Shown: positions 1 to 10,600, counted from the stretch's first letter. The stretch is DNA of 15,590 bases from Bacteroidota bacterium (GCA_003567115.1 PXAP01000125.1:1-15590), one strand, 5' to 3'. The notes: generated from the letters alone by a model not told the origin. Translations and numbers: made by a program.

Positions 1-525
1 GACGTAATAGGCAGTCTCAGCCGAGAGCCCGGTAAGTTCGCTGGTAAATTCTCCCAGACCTTCCCCGTCTTCGGTCATCCCCTCATTATCATCAACCGTG
101 GGATCTTCGGAGGTCCTCCACACAACACCGCGGGCGGTAATCTCTGCCCCGCCGTCGTCCTCTGCATTGCCCCCCGAAGTGGCTGAATTATGGGTGATTT
201 CAGTTACCTCTGCCGTGCTGACAACAGCAAGACCCCCTTCTGTGGTAAACTCAACCTGGTTGCTGTAGGATGCCCCCTCGTTGTTGGCAGCCCATGCACG
301 TATGTGGTATTGAGTTGCAGGTGAAAGGCCGGTGACGGATAAGGCAAATTCTCCGGTTTCATAATCCTCGCTTATCATTCCCTCATTATCATCCAGGGTT
401 GGATGTTCGGAGGTGCTCCACACCAATCCTATTGAATCAATGGGCAGTCCCCCGTCATCCTCGATGCTGCCATTTATTTTCAGGCTGTTTGAAGTGATCC
501 CGGATAATGAAATTTGTCCCAGCTG
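1..525 (-). repeat. 100-codon tandem repeat inside the lipoprotein gene
   Basis: The two FN3-like modules match with an offset of exactly 300 bp (100 codons). The bases at 378-423 and 78-123 agree at about 39 of 46 positions, and both encode a DDNEGM core followed by a GEF motif. Unit boundaries (about 226-525 and 1-225, the latter cut by the window edge) are approximate. The DNA-level likeness suggests recent duplication or strong constraint on this segment. Confidence 0.75.
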
Positions 526-636
526 CGGAATCTCATAATAATCCATTTCCAGTTCTTCGCATCCGAATATGAAAAAAACCATTATCCCAAGTGCAGCAAT
601 AGGGTAAGTTAAAAGGTGTTTTGTTTTCAGTCTCAT
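1..636 (-). CDS. Lipoprotein with tandem FN3-like repeats, 3' end outside window
   Basis: The frame is open from an ATG at 634-636 to the left edge, giving 212 visible residues. Residues 1-26 form a lipoprotein signal: basic start (MRLKTKH), hydrophobic core, and lipobox IFGC with Cys26. The residues after Cys are EELEMD. An acidic stretch at this place is known in Bacteroidota as a surface-export signal for lipoproteins, so surface exposure is possible (inference). Two FN3-like modules follow, about residues 38-137 and 138 to the edge. They share the pattern G(L/V)VW.TSE.PT.DDNEGM, then GEF...(V/L)TGLS..T.Y, which is common in Bacteroidota surface proteins. The gene lies 114 bp after the barrel gene on the same strand, so it may belong to the same transcript. 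Enzymatic function is not visible; more repeats or another domain may lie past the edge. Gene call firm, role uncertain. Confidence 0.9.
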   Translation of the reverse strand, partial: MRLKTKHLLTYPIAALGIMVFFIFGCEELEMDYYEIPQLGQISLSGITSNSLKINGSIEDDGGLPIDSIGLVWSTSEHPTLDDNEGMISEDYETGEFALSVTGLSPATQYHIRAWAANNEGASYSNQVEFTTEGGLAVVSTAEVTEITHNSATSGGNAEDDGGAEITARGVVWRTSEDPTVDDNEGMTEDGEGLGEFTSELTGLSAETAYYV

Positions 637-750
637 CACAGCAAAGTTTATCCGAATAATCAATTAATTATTTTCCACATGTTATCTGAATAAATTATTT
701 CAGACGTCATTAAAGTGATTACGTATTTCCCGGCCTGTATGTCAATTATC

Positions 751-2586
751 TCAGAATCTGTGCTCATAGCGAAGCGAAGCATGCATTTCATCATAAGCCT
801 GCCCCCCATCTGCTGAAGGTTTATTCAATAATCCCCTTGTCATAAGGCGAATGGAATTGCCGTTAGGCAGACGATAAGAAGCAGACAAATTCATCATAAA
901 CTGCCTTGACCACCGGCGGACAACATATTCTCCCTCAATTATTCCGTTATTATCAGACAGTTGCCGGCTGATTCTTTTAATATACTGTGCACTCATCAAA
1001 GGATCTTCCTGATCCACTATCTGCACATACTCGATACCGTTCTGCGACCATCCCAGCATCAGATTGGTGGTTAGCCTCCTTTCAAAAAAGGCATATCCTG
1101 TTGATGCATTCAGAGAATATCCTGTGTTTTTTGAAGTGTTCATCTCATTCCGGAGAAAATTTCCTGAAACATTAAATGATACACCTCCCGGAAAAGATGT
1201 GCCATAAGAGATACCCGAGCTGAAATTTGTAAAATCAGACGCTGCCCGGGTCCCTTCATATATCGCGTGACTCTGGTCGTCAAGCACCTGGTATGAAGTG
1301 TTTAGTGAAAAAGAGTGAGCCATTGTCCCTGACCGTAAAACCAGGGTAGGAACCATCATTAAGTTTCGGGAAACCTGCTTCTGATGCATTTCTGCAGCAC
1401 CCGCCATTGTCATGTCTACCGGACTGTTTTCATTCTGCATATGCATAAATGAGAGAGTAAGGTTTACGGCTGTACTGAGCCTTAAATTGGCTGTGGTATT
1501 GAATTGTTGCCTTTCAACCGTAGACATCCTGGTTTCCAAAAGGTTGTTCCGTCCGCGGGAATACCCCGTATTTAAATTTACCCGTCCGTTCAAAAGCCTT
1601 ACCTGCGGCCGGAGCCTTATCATTTCCTGGTCACTCCGTATATGTCCGAGTCCCAGAGACATGAACCCCGGCTGTATCCTCTCGTATCCGCCGGTTATTC
1701 TGGCAGGCCCGGCATTGAACTGCGCCGAAACTTCCCCGGCATAATCCACACGGGAACCGGCCCTGGAGGTTAAGACCCCGGTCATAAAATTCAGGCCGGA
1801 AAAGCCATCCGTATCAAGTTTCTCACTGGTAACATCCATGGAGAAGAAAGAAACAGTTAGGTTACTTTCAAGAAAAAATGCTTCATTAAAAAGAGAAAGA
1901 TTAAATTCAGGGGTGAGGCTCAGATTTTCAGCAGGGGTGGCATTACCCCGGTTTTCAATGGAGGTTTCAACATCATATACATATATCCCTGACAGGGCAA
2001 ACTGGGTCCGCCCCTGCTTACCCACTCCCACTCGCACACCATAGAGCCATTGCTCAAAAGAGGGTTCGCGGAACCCCGGTTCATTGGTGAACTCGACCGG
2101 TTTACCGGACCTGCCCGCAGTAACGGACAAAGAGAAATATCCGGGATGCATCTCAACCAGTCCTCCCCTTACTGTTACGCCGCTCAGGCTGTACCGGGAG
2201 AACCGGGGAATAACATCTCCTGCCGACAGTGTAAGCCATCTCCATGACCCTCTGTAATAAAACCTGTTCATGGATTGCCTGAGCGGATTGTCATCTGTTG
2301 AATAGATCATGTTGAAACCGGAACTTAGTCCAAACAGTGAAAAATTTGTATTCAGCATTATCTGTCCCAGAGCAGGTGGCCTGCGGGGATCTATCCCGCT
2401 GACGGTATAGGCCTCACTCAATATGCCCAGGCTTCCGCTGAAAGTGACCGGCCTTATATCAGTTTCGGGCAGTGGATCGGTAATCTGGGAGAATACAGGG
2501 AAAGAAAATCCGGATATAAGGATAAACATAAAAACCCGCCTTATGCCGGAATAAACTTTTCGTTGTTTCCTTTTTATAAAACACAT
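751..2586 (-). CDS. Outer-membrane beta-barrel protein, family not recognised
   Basis: I place the start at the ATG at 2584-2586, giving 611 residues and a stop (TGA) at 751-753. From here the protein has a proper signal peptide: basic segment KRKQRK...RR, hydrophobic VFMFILISGFSF, and likely cleavage before Gln34 (VFS|Q). The same frame stays open up to 2814, but those 76 codons overlap the preceding gene and would bury the signal peptide. The chosen start lies 22 bp after the upstream stop. The mature part consists of alternating polar/apolar beta-strands and ends in LRYEHRF; a C-terminal Phe is typical of outer-membrane barrels. No TonB box or plug domain is visible. Residues about 121-165 hold a tight motif (GDVIPRFSRYSLSG, VRGG, then PGYFSLSVTAGR). 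It is not evidently a PorP/SprF-type protein. Likely partner of the two upstream genes, by context only. Confidence 0.88.
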   Translation of the reverse strand: MCFIKRKQRKVYSGIRRVFMFILISGFSFPVFSQITDPLPETDIRPVTFSGSLGILSEAYTVSGIDPRRPPALGQIMLNTNFSLFGLSSGFNMIYSTDDNPLRQSMNRFYYRGSWRWLTLSAGDVIPRFSRYSLSGVTVRGGLVEMHPGYFSLSVTAGRSGKPVEFTNEPGFREPSFEQWLYGVRVGVGKQGRTQFALSGIYVYDVETSIENRGNATPAENLSLTPEFNLSLFNEAFFLESNLTVSFFSMDVTSEKLDTDGFSGLNFMTGVLTSRAGSRVDYAGEVSAQFNAGPARITGGYERIQPGFMSLGLGHIRSDQEMIRLRPQVRLLNGRVNLNTGYSRGRNNLLETRMSTVERQQFNTTANLRLSTAVNLTLSFMHMQNENSPVDMTMAGAAEMHQKQVSRNLMMVPTLVLRSGTMAHSFSLNTSYQVLDDQSHAIYEGTRAASDFTNFSSGISYGTSFPGGVSFNVSGNFLRNEMNTSKNTGYSLNASTGYAFFERRLTTNLMLGWSQNGIEYVQIVDQEDPLMSAQYIKRISRQLSDNNGIIEGEYVVRRWSRQFMMNLSASYRLPNGNSIRLMTRGLLNKPSADGGQAYDEMHASLRYEHRF

Positions 2587-2608
2587 ATCGGTATGTTTTA
2601 TCGGTTTT

Positions 2609-4624
2609 TCAATTTTCACCCGGAATAACAGGTCTGACCGCCCTGCCCGGCATACTTTCATTCCCGGAACGATCAACGGCACGGACACGGTACCATTGTT
2701 CGCCGTCACCCTCACTGTCAAAATATTCGGTTTCAGCCAGCAAGCCTTCATGAACAAGTTCATATACACCGGTTGGTATATCAGACCGGTAAACCCGGTA
2801 TCCTGCCAGGTCATTGGAGGGAACCCTCTCCCATTTCATATATACGCCGCCATTCTGTTCAATTGCCTGAACATTACGCACCGAGCGGGGCGGAGAAGTG
2901 CTCCTGAAAAAGAGGGTGTCAGGATTGGAAAATTCACTTTCGTTTTCTGCCCTGTCCACTGCAGTCAGTGCATAGATATATTCATTGCCGGTCTCAACGG
3001 CCTCATCCCGGTAAAACCTTTCGGTAGAAGCAACCTTTGCAAGTTCGGTAAGGATTGGGTTTTCCGGATCACCACGGTGTATAATGTACTCTTCCACCAT
3101 TGCAGAAGGTGAGGCATTCCAGTTCAAATTGACCCTCAGACCCCTGTCATTAACAGCAAGTATATCTGTCGGAGGTTCGGGCGGGGTGAAAATTGGAACC
3201 TCCATGACAAGGGTAACAGTATCGCTGTAATTTTCAGCATAGTCGGATGAGTAAACAACGTAACGGTAACTGCCGCCTTCATGGAATCCCCGGCCTCCCT
3301 CGCCCGGATCAATGAAAAAGGTTTCTCTTAAATCCGTGAAATTAACCCTGCTGTATCCTCCGGGTTCCCGCCGGTCCTCCCTCCTGCGCAGGATGATAAA
3401 ACTTTTCAGATCAGGGGTGATCTCCTCAATTCCCCATTGAAGCGATACTGTCCCCGATTCAATGTCAAATTCAGCGGTAAGATTTTCTGGAGGCGGAGGA
3501 GGTGTGACATCTCTTATTCGGGCCATCACCAAAGCTCCCGGCTCGCTTTCATATCCTGCCCTGCTAACTGCAGTTACATGATAAAAATAGGTTTTACCGC
3601 CAGTTACTTCACTGTCCACATAGCTCAGCTCATCGACGGGAAGGGGCTCTATGGAGATCTGTTCAAAAGGCACTGAAAGATCTGTTGTCCTGTATATGTT
3701 ATAACCGTTAACAGCCGGATCAACCGGCATTGTCCATGTAACTTCCGCATGATTGTCCGGAGTCACGTTTACCGCCACATCCTGAACAATACCGGGTGGC
3801 GTATTATCAATTATCTCGTATGTAAGCACTTCACTCGGTTCACTTTGTTGCCCCGTTATATCAGCCGCGGTAACAAAATACTGTTCTGTCGTATTAATGA
3901 CCGGCGAGCTGAAATGAAAAAAATGCTCATCGTAGGCGTTGTTTCTGATCAGTATATCATCACTCACCATTTCCGGCCGGCCGGTTTGCGGATTTATCCT
4001 GTATATGAAAAACCTTATCACCTTGTCATCATCTTCCGGCTCTACGCCGGGATATTGCCAGTGCAGGGTTACCTCAGCCCCGTAGTTTTCAGCCCATAGT
4101 CCGGCAGGTGAATCGGGTATACAGGGATCAAGTTGCACCAGCCAGTGGACAGGCGCATCAAAGGTATTGCCAAGCATATTCACAAACTCCAGCCGGTAGG
4201 TAACTTCGCTTCCTACAGGAGCAGTGCTGTCAACATAAAGCATCCCCAAACTTCCGGCCAGTTCGGGAAACAGGGAAACCCCCATCATAGTTTCGATAAA
4301 CCTGCTCTGAAGAAAGAGCCACAACTCTCCGGCATTTTCAGCTTCAAAAAAATCCATTACCTCCCTTAAGTTACCTCCAAGCCTGGATTGAAGCTCTCCG
4401 GAGCTCCGCACCCGTGTAACCGGTGTTTCGGTAAGAAGCTCAAATTCCCCTTCCGGACTGTCCCGGCGGTAAACATTGAACCCGTGTCCGGCAGCAAGCC
4501 TTTTGGTATGATATATATACACCTCCTCCGGATGGGTCACAACCCTCATTTGCACCTCCTGACCCCTGACCGGTCCTGCGCTCAGAACAAGCAGAAAAAC
4601 CATGATCAAAATATTGCGCTTCAT
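2609..4624 (-). CDS. Exported multi-domain FN3 protein
   Basis: The protein has 671 residues. The ATG at 4622-4624 opens a clear signal peptide (MKRNILIMVFLLVLSAG, cleavage probably near Gly21-Gln22), which fixes the start; the Shine-Dalgarno site is weak. Five FN3 domains follow at about residues 170-271, 275-371, 375-476, 481-575 and 578-667. They show the usual landmarks: Pro-rich junctions (NTPPG, TPPPPPEN, TPPEPPT, TSPPRS), a core W or L-x-W strand, (Y/F)x(I/V)(Y/H)R, and Y-x-(V/L)-T-A-V-(D/S)-R-A near the end. Residues about 23-165 look like a further FN3 fold interrupted by a mostly helical insert (about 71-127). There is no catalytic motif and no recognisable type IX secretion C-terminal domain; it ends VIPGEN. 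It follows the giant gene by 43 bp and precedes the barrel gene by 22 bp, which points to one operon. FN3 proteins of this kind usually serve adhesion or assembly; the partner here is inferred. Confidence 0.93.
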   Translation of the reverse strand: MKRNILIMVFLLVLSAGPVRGQEVQMRVVTHPEEVYIYHTKRLAAGHGFNVYRRDSPEGEFELLTETPVTRVRSSGELQSRLGGNLREVMDFFEAENAGELWLFLQSRFIETMMGVSLFPELAGSLGMLYVDSTAPVGSEVTYRLEFVNMLGNTFDAPVHWLVQLDPCIPDSPAGLWAENYGAEVTLHWQYPGVEPEDDDKVIRFFIYRINPQTGRPEMVSDDILIRNNAYDEHFFHFSSPVINTTEQYFVTAADITGQQSEPSEVLTYEIIDNTPPGIVQDVAVNVTPDNHAEVTWTMPVDPAVNGYNIYRTTDLSVPFEQISIEPLPVDELSYVDSEVTGGKTYFYHVTAVSRAGYESEPGALVMARIRDVTPPPPPENLTAEFDIESGTVSLQWGIEEITPDLKSFIILRRREDRREPGGYSRVNFTDLRETFFIDPGEGGRGFHEGGSYRYVVYSSDYAENYSDTVTLVMEVPIFTPPEPPTDILAVNDRGLRVNLNWNASPSAMVEEYIIHRGDPENPILTELAKVASTERFYRDEAVETGNEYIYALTAVDRAENESEFSNPDTLFFRSTSPPRSVRNVQAIEQNGGVYMKWERVPSNDLAGYRVYRSDIPTGVYELVHEGLLAETEYFDSEGDGEQWYRVRAVDRSGNESMPGRAVRPVIPGEN

Positions 4625-4667
4625 CTTTATAAAATCATTTTGTTACCATATGCTTGTATATCAATAA

Positions 4668-7600
4668 TCAAAACAACCCGGTACCTCCCATAACATTGGT
4701 AAATGATGACACCCGGTCAATATTGGTAAAATTCCGCATGGTAGCCCTGTTGCTTCTGCCCATGCTGTTTGTAACCTTCACCTCCACTGCCAGTCCGGCT
4801 TCGCCAACGTCGGTTCCCACTGAGGAAGTGGTTGTCACACTCCGTGGCGAAGTAAACTTACCGCTGGTAAAATTTCCCACGTTGGTCCAGTCCTTCACCA
4901 TCCTGCCTGTTGCCAGGTCGGTAACCCTGTATTCAACGTCCGACACAGGTGCACCTTCATCAAAAATATTCTGAACATCTATTGAAAGCTCACCGGTTTT
5001 ACTGTTGAAATTATGTGATACCCTGGGTTCCACGGGTCTTGTGCCAAATTTAAAAGGCCCGCTGCACACCACAGGCGAATACATATTTTGCCCGTTTACA
5101 GCCCTTACGTTAACATAAAGCTGTCCCCTCTCTACTACCGGCAGTTGATTTCCGGGAATATTATGGACGGGCACTTCCGACGGGTCAGGATTAACCTGTT
5201 CGGGATCATGCATTATTTCCCAGGGATGATCTATATCAATACCGGTACCCCAGTCCCTGATATCCGTTCCGCCCGGTGAGGTGCCTATCGAATACTGATA
5301 TCCTCTGACCTGCGATTCATAATCACCGGACAGATAAGGAATATATAACTTTACACTGTTGCTGCCTGTCATTACATTTACCTTCGGAGGAGTGGGTGCA
5401 GTGTTATCAGTCGATATCACCGGCCCGTAAGTTAACGCGGAAGTGCTAACATTTCCTGCGTTATTTTTTGAACGTATGTGCAGGTAAAGGGAGTCGGTAT
5501 ATGTTGCAGGATCTCCGGTAATTGTAACCCGGTTCTCTGTTGTAAGCATCACGCCATCCATATTGAACGCCGCAATTGCATCATCGGTTGAGGTGAGAAT
5601 ATACTCATAACCCCAGATTCCCGATTCGGGGTCTTCGGCAGCATTCCATTCCCTTGTGATGGAAGGTTCTCCGGCATAATGTGAAGGATAATTAACCTTG
5701 CCCGGCTCAAATGAAGGAGCCTCCGTAACCACCGGATAGGTTACCGGGGATGATGTGCCAACAGCAGTAGCCGTCATTCCTGTTACGCCTATGTAAGAAG
5801 GTATTCCCTCCGGAGCCGGTGGTGGTGTCGCATCATAAAACACCGGATGGGACATGCTGAACTCAGAAGACTCACCGCCGCTGTTTGTTGCACGTACGCT
5901 TATGTAGTATCTCCCTCCATGCTCAAGGTTCAGTCCCCTGATGGTGGTTTCCATCCGGCGGGTAACCCCTGATCCCCCGGCACCTACATGTTCAAGTACC
6001 CCCACTGCCCTGGTCCAGTCCCTTATGTCGGTCTCACCCTCGCCGGTACCCAGGGCATATTCGAACATCAATATATCCGATTGATCATCGTGGGCAGTTA
6101 TGGAAAACTGTATACGTGAATCATCGCTTGTATAATAGATCTTTTCTATCATGGGCGATCCCAGGGAAGGTGCTGGTCCGGCCGGGCCGCCTATTCCTGT
6201 CGGTCCGGGCTCAAAGTCCGGGGATGATCCCGACACGACTGATCTGTAAGGCAGCTCAACCGAAGGGGTGGAAGGCGGGGGCACATCGTCATAAAGCTGT
6301 TCGCCTGAAGGTGTGCTGGTACCTCCGGGGCGAACCCGCAGGCTGACAGTTGAGGAACGAATGGTGGTATTTCCCCCGCTTCCCCTGGCACGCAAGGATA
6401 TATTATAAGTATTCTCGCTTTCCGGTCCTGTTTCTGATGTTTCCTCTTCCATCAGGGCGGAAGCTTTTCTCCAGGTATAATGCCTTATTGATTCCAGCTT
6501 GCCGGCCGAGGTAAATTGCCCAGGCCCCGTTTCATTCGTGGCCGGTTCTATTAAATAACTGGTCTCTGCAACATTCAGCGGATGATGTGCCTGCCACTGA
6601 ATATCGGCCCAGTTCCGGGCTGTAAAAAATATGCCGAACAGACCCGGATCTCCCGGACTGACAATAAGGCTTGATATAACGGGAGGTTCAAGCATTTGTA
6701 CAATTTCATCACGTAGTACGGCCAGTTCGGCAGAGGCATCTTCCTCCTGAATTGCGGGGCGGAGTGACGAGGCATCCGGACGGGCGCCCCCCTCCAAAAC
6801 AGCAGGTCTTTCAATGGAAGCATTTACAATCCTTTCCGGCAATCCGGCCCTTAAAGCAAAATATTCTTCAACCATGCCGTAGAGAGTTGCAGTAATTTCA
6901 GCCTTCATTGTATACAGAATATCAAGAGATCCGGTAAATGCAGCATGCATTTCCAGTAGCGGAGGGAAAATTTCCTCATACGCCCCTTCCATTTCAATTA
7001 TAAGATTCTTTGCAGCTTCTGCATGTTTCATAAGTTCGTCAACTTCATCCCTCTCTTCCCTTAACCGGCTTAATTCAAACAAATCAATATCAACTCCCTC
7101 TTCCTGTGCTGCCTCCATTTCCTCAATGGCTGATTCCAGCTCATCAAGGGTCTGATAGCCTATTAGTTCCAAGAGGTACCTGCCATGCCAGCTATATATC
7201 TCAAGAATATATGACGAATAGAAATCCTTTACCGATTCAACCGCCTGCGCATAATTTTCCGACAGGTAATGGAAACTGAGGGTTGTTGGCAGCAATAGCT
7301 CCGGAGTATCCTGTATGGAGGAAAAAGAAGTTCCCAGGAACATATCCATGTTTCCGGCTGACGGACCGGACGGATATGCCCCGGCACCACCCATTCCGGG
7401 TAAATGCTGATCAAGGGGAGTATCCAGAGCGGGCGATTCTACTCTGTCCCTGAACCCTGATCCCAGCATATTTACACATACATCGGTAAACCGGGAAGTA
7501 ATTTCAGTGCCCCCTTCTATCATCACCTCCAGCTGTCTGAGGTTAAGCAATGTCTGGGCAATGGCATCCTCATAGTGCTCAAGCTTTAACTCAATATTTT

Positions 7601-10600
7601 CAGCCATATATTCTTCAAGCTCCCGATTATTTCTTTGTGCAATTTCCTGGTTAACAGTGATATTTGGATTTTCATCAACCACAAGTTCATCATAATCGCC
7701 TGTGATTGATCCTTTTGAATATGTAAGGGGATTCTCAAGGTCGCGGGCAAGTGCTTCCGCGCGATCACGGAACTCAACGGAATAATCGATGGTCGCCTGC
7801 AAACGTTCTGAAATATCATCACCCACGGTCATTACATAGGCGATCTTTTCATTCATGGAGTTTCTCTTTTGTTCTATATGGGAGTATTCCTGTATCTTTC
7901 TGTCCAGATCTTCCATTAATCCTCTTATAAACTCAGCACGTTCAAGGGCGCTGATAGCATCGGCAACATCGGCTGCTGCCTGCTGGGCCGTTTCGTAAAG
8001 ACTTTCTGCCTGATTGCGTGAATCCTCTATCATTTGTTCGAACTCGGGGCTTGTTCCCCTGCCTGCCTCCCAGCCGGATGAGCTGTATGCAGCCCAGGCT
8101 GAGGCACCGCCTTCCCAGAGAACAAGATTTACGTTTACCTCACCCTGCGCATAAAGGAACCTCTCCTGGGGGGTGCTGATCAATGCTCCCAGAAGAGTGC
8201 CCTGCACACTGGCACCAGCTACCGAAACCAGGGCATTGATCTCTCCGAATGCCCCCATATCAGAAGTTTCCCTCAGGTACCAAACGGAAGCATCAAGTGA
8301 ACCGTCCAGAGTAATGACCCGGCTGTCATATGAGGCAGATATATTAAGGTTGGCAAGCATTCCGTCGTTACAGACAATAAAATCGGAAGATGTTTCAATT
8401 ATGAAAAAATCTATATTGGTTTCCCCGTAAACGGCCCATATTACCGGTGGGGCATCGGTACCGCCTTCGGCAGAACCGGGTTTTGCAAAAAAGCCTATCT
8501 CGCCTCCTCCGTGGAGAGCAGGGCTGTAATCAATGCCAAGGCTGCACAACCCCTGTACCATGGGCTGCTCACCATATTCCACACCGAGGAACATGAATGC
8601 TTTAAGCCTTTCTCCCTGGTAAAACAGTTCCGAATCAACATGAAGTGATGTGGACCCGTCGGTTATCTCCATAAAAAAATCCCCGTCAACAAAATATTCC
8701 GCCTCCCCTATCAATCCGACGCCGGCATACAGGAAGGCGGCAAAACGGGTGCCGGGTCTGAATTCAGGATGCCGGAGGTATTGCAGTCCCGCCAGTCCCC
8801 TGACAGTAGTGAAATCGTTTTCGTCGGGATTGTAGTAAAAACCCCCGCCCAGGCCTTTCAGGGTGACAATTGCCGGGATAACCGGTATCCCGGGTTCAAC
8901 TCCCGCCTTCACAAACAATCCGAAAGCCAGCTCGTTGTTGATACTGGCTATTTTCCCGGCAACGCTGATCTCAGCACCCGCATCATCAAATCCGAACTTT
9001 CCGGTACCTGCCACACTGAGGCTGTAACCCCCGATGGTATGATATGCCATGCTCACATCAATGGCAGCTGAAGGAATTGTTATGTTTGCATGTTTAATAT
9101 CAAGGGATATCCCTTCTGCCGTACGGTAAAACAGTATCCTTTCCACGCCCCCGCCCCAGGCATCTTTGGTACCTCCGTTACCACCACCGCTCCCGTTATC
9201 CTGTTCGGGACCTATGAGGGATATCCCGGCATTTTCAATGAGCAGGTATTCAAGCACCTCTTTTTGTAATGTTACCGGGTTATCGGGATCAGGAGCTTCA
9301 TCGCCGTTATTTTCAACCACTTCATCAGCAATAATTTCCAGTATATACGGATTGCTCTCGTCAAATTCTTTATATTCAAAGTTTCCAAGGGAAAGTGTAA
9401 CAACATTCATAAGCGTGGCTTCCAGTCCGCCCTCCCCGGTGAACCTTCCGAATTCACGTATGCCTTCAGGTGCAATTTTAAACCCCTCAAACTCGGCCGA
9501 TCCGGAAAGTGCAGGTAAATTCAGCCCGGCCCTTCCGCCTATCTCAACCACGAAATCGGGTTCGTCAGGGGGCATGGTGACCAGCATAAGATCTATGGAA
9601 AAGAAACCGGTACTGAACCCAAACAGTATCCCGTCATCTGATGGTGAAAATGTTTCGGTAATATTCCATGATGGTCCGTCACTGTAATTGTAGCGGAACC
9701 CGTATCTGCCATCATCAGTAATACTGGTTTTTTCCCCGAACCTGATAAGCCTGGCGGAATCATCGGGATCAGAGTCATCAGAATGTATTTCCATTTCGGC
9801 CGATGCATAAAAGGTGGTATTTCTCACATCCTGAAAATCAAGCTCAAGATCCACTGCCGTAAGGGCAAAGGTTGCAATGTCGCCGAAATTTACCCGGGCA
9901 CGGCTGTCCTCATCAAAACGAAATCCGATATCTTCAACATCTACGTCCACTGTGTACCGGTCTGCCTGTGTAATTGAAACCGAAAAACCGGCGGACTCGG
10001 AAAAAGGTTCCGGCAGGGTGGCATTACCATCTACCAGTAACTTAAGCTGGTTATCACCGGTCATGCTGAAGTCAAGAGCCGTTAGCATCAGGTGATCCCG
10101 AATGATCACCATGCTGTCAGGAAGAAGCTCTATGTCCAGTTCATCAATACCAAACGATCCGTCTGTTCCCACCATCATATTGGTAAAACCGGCGGATCTT
10201 TCAAGCACCTCCAGTGAACCGTCAAAACCTATGTAGAATACCCGGTTTTCATTATTATAATCAGGCCTTACCTGATCAACCCCTATTTTCACCCTGTCGC
10301 CGAAGAGTGAAAACTCCTGCCTGTCCGCCTGCACATCAACCCCACCCACTGCGATACCCTCGGTGCCAACCGACAAATCACTCACAGTAACTGAAAAATC
10401 ATCTCCCAGTAGTTCCGGCAGGGAAACCGTACCGGACATGTTAACAGTAAACAGATCCGAAGAAGCAACTGCCCCGATCCCGGTAAGCCACAGCCGCGCA
10501 TGGGATATAGCAATGCTGTCGCGCTGCATCTCATCCAGGTCAAATTCAAAGCTCCACTCCTGTTCAAGGGCTTCGGCTATATCATATATCGATTCAAAGG

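Noticed and set aside
685..704. AT-rich palindrome in the 114 bp gap before the lipoprotein gene
   Set aside because: Only six base pairs (TCTGAA/TTCAGA) with an 8-base loop and no T-run after it in the minus direction; too weak to call a terminator or operator.
637..750. Bacteroidota-type promoter for the lipoprotein gene
   Set aside because: A near match to TAnnTTTG lies only a few bases before the ATG and no -33 TTTG is correctly spaced; I cannot support a promoter here.
751..2586. PorP/SprF-type or TonB-dependent receptor identity for the barrel
   Set aside because: It is longer than usual SprF proteins, and no TonB box or plug domain is visible, so neither name is supported.
4625..4667. 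Promoter or terminator between the giant gene and the FN3 gene
   Set aside because: The 43 bp are AT-rich with no stem-loop and no recognisable -7/-33 pair; co-transcription is the simpler reading.
9166..9687. Plus-strand open frame of 173 codons
   Set aside because: Antisense shadow of the giant gene, with Ser/Pro-rich composition produced by reading Gly/Asp/Glu codons backwards.
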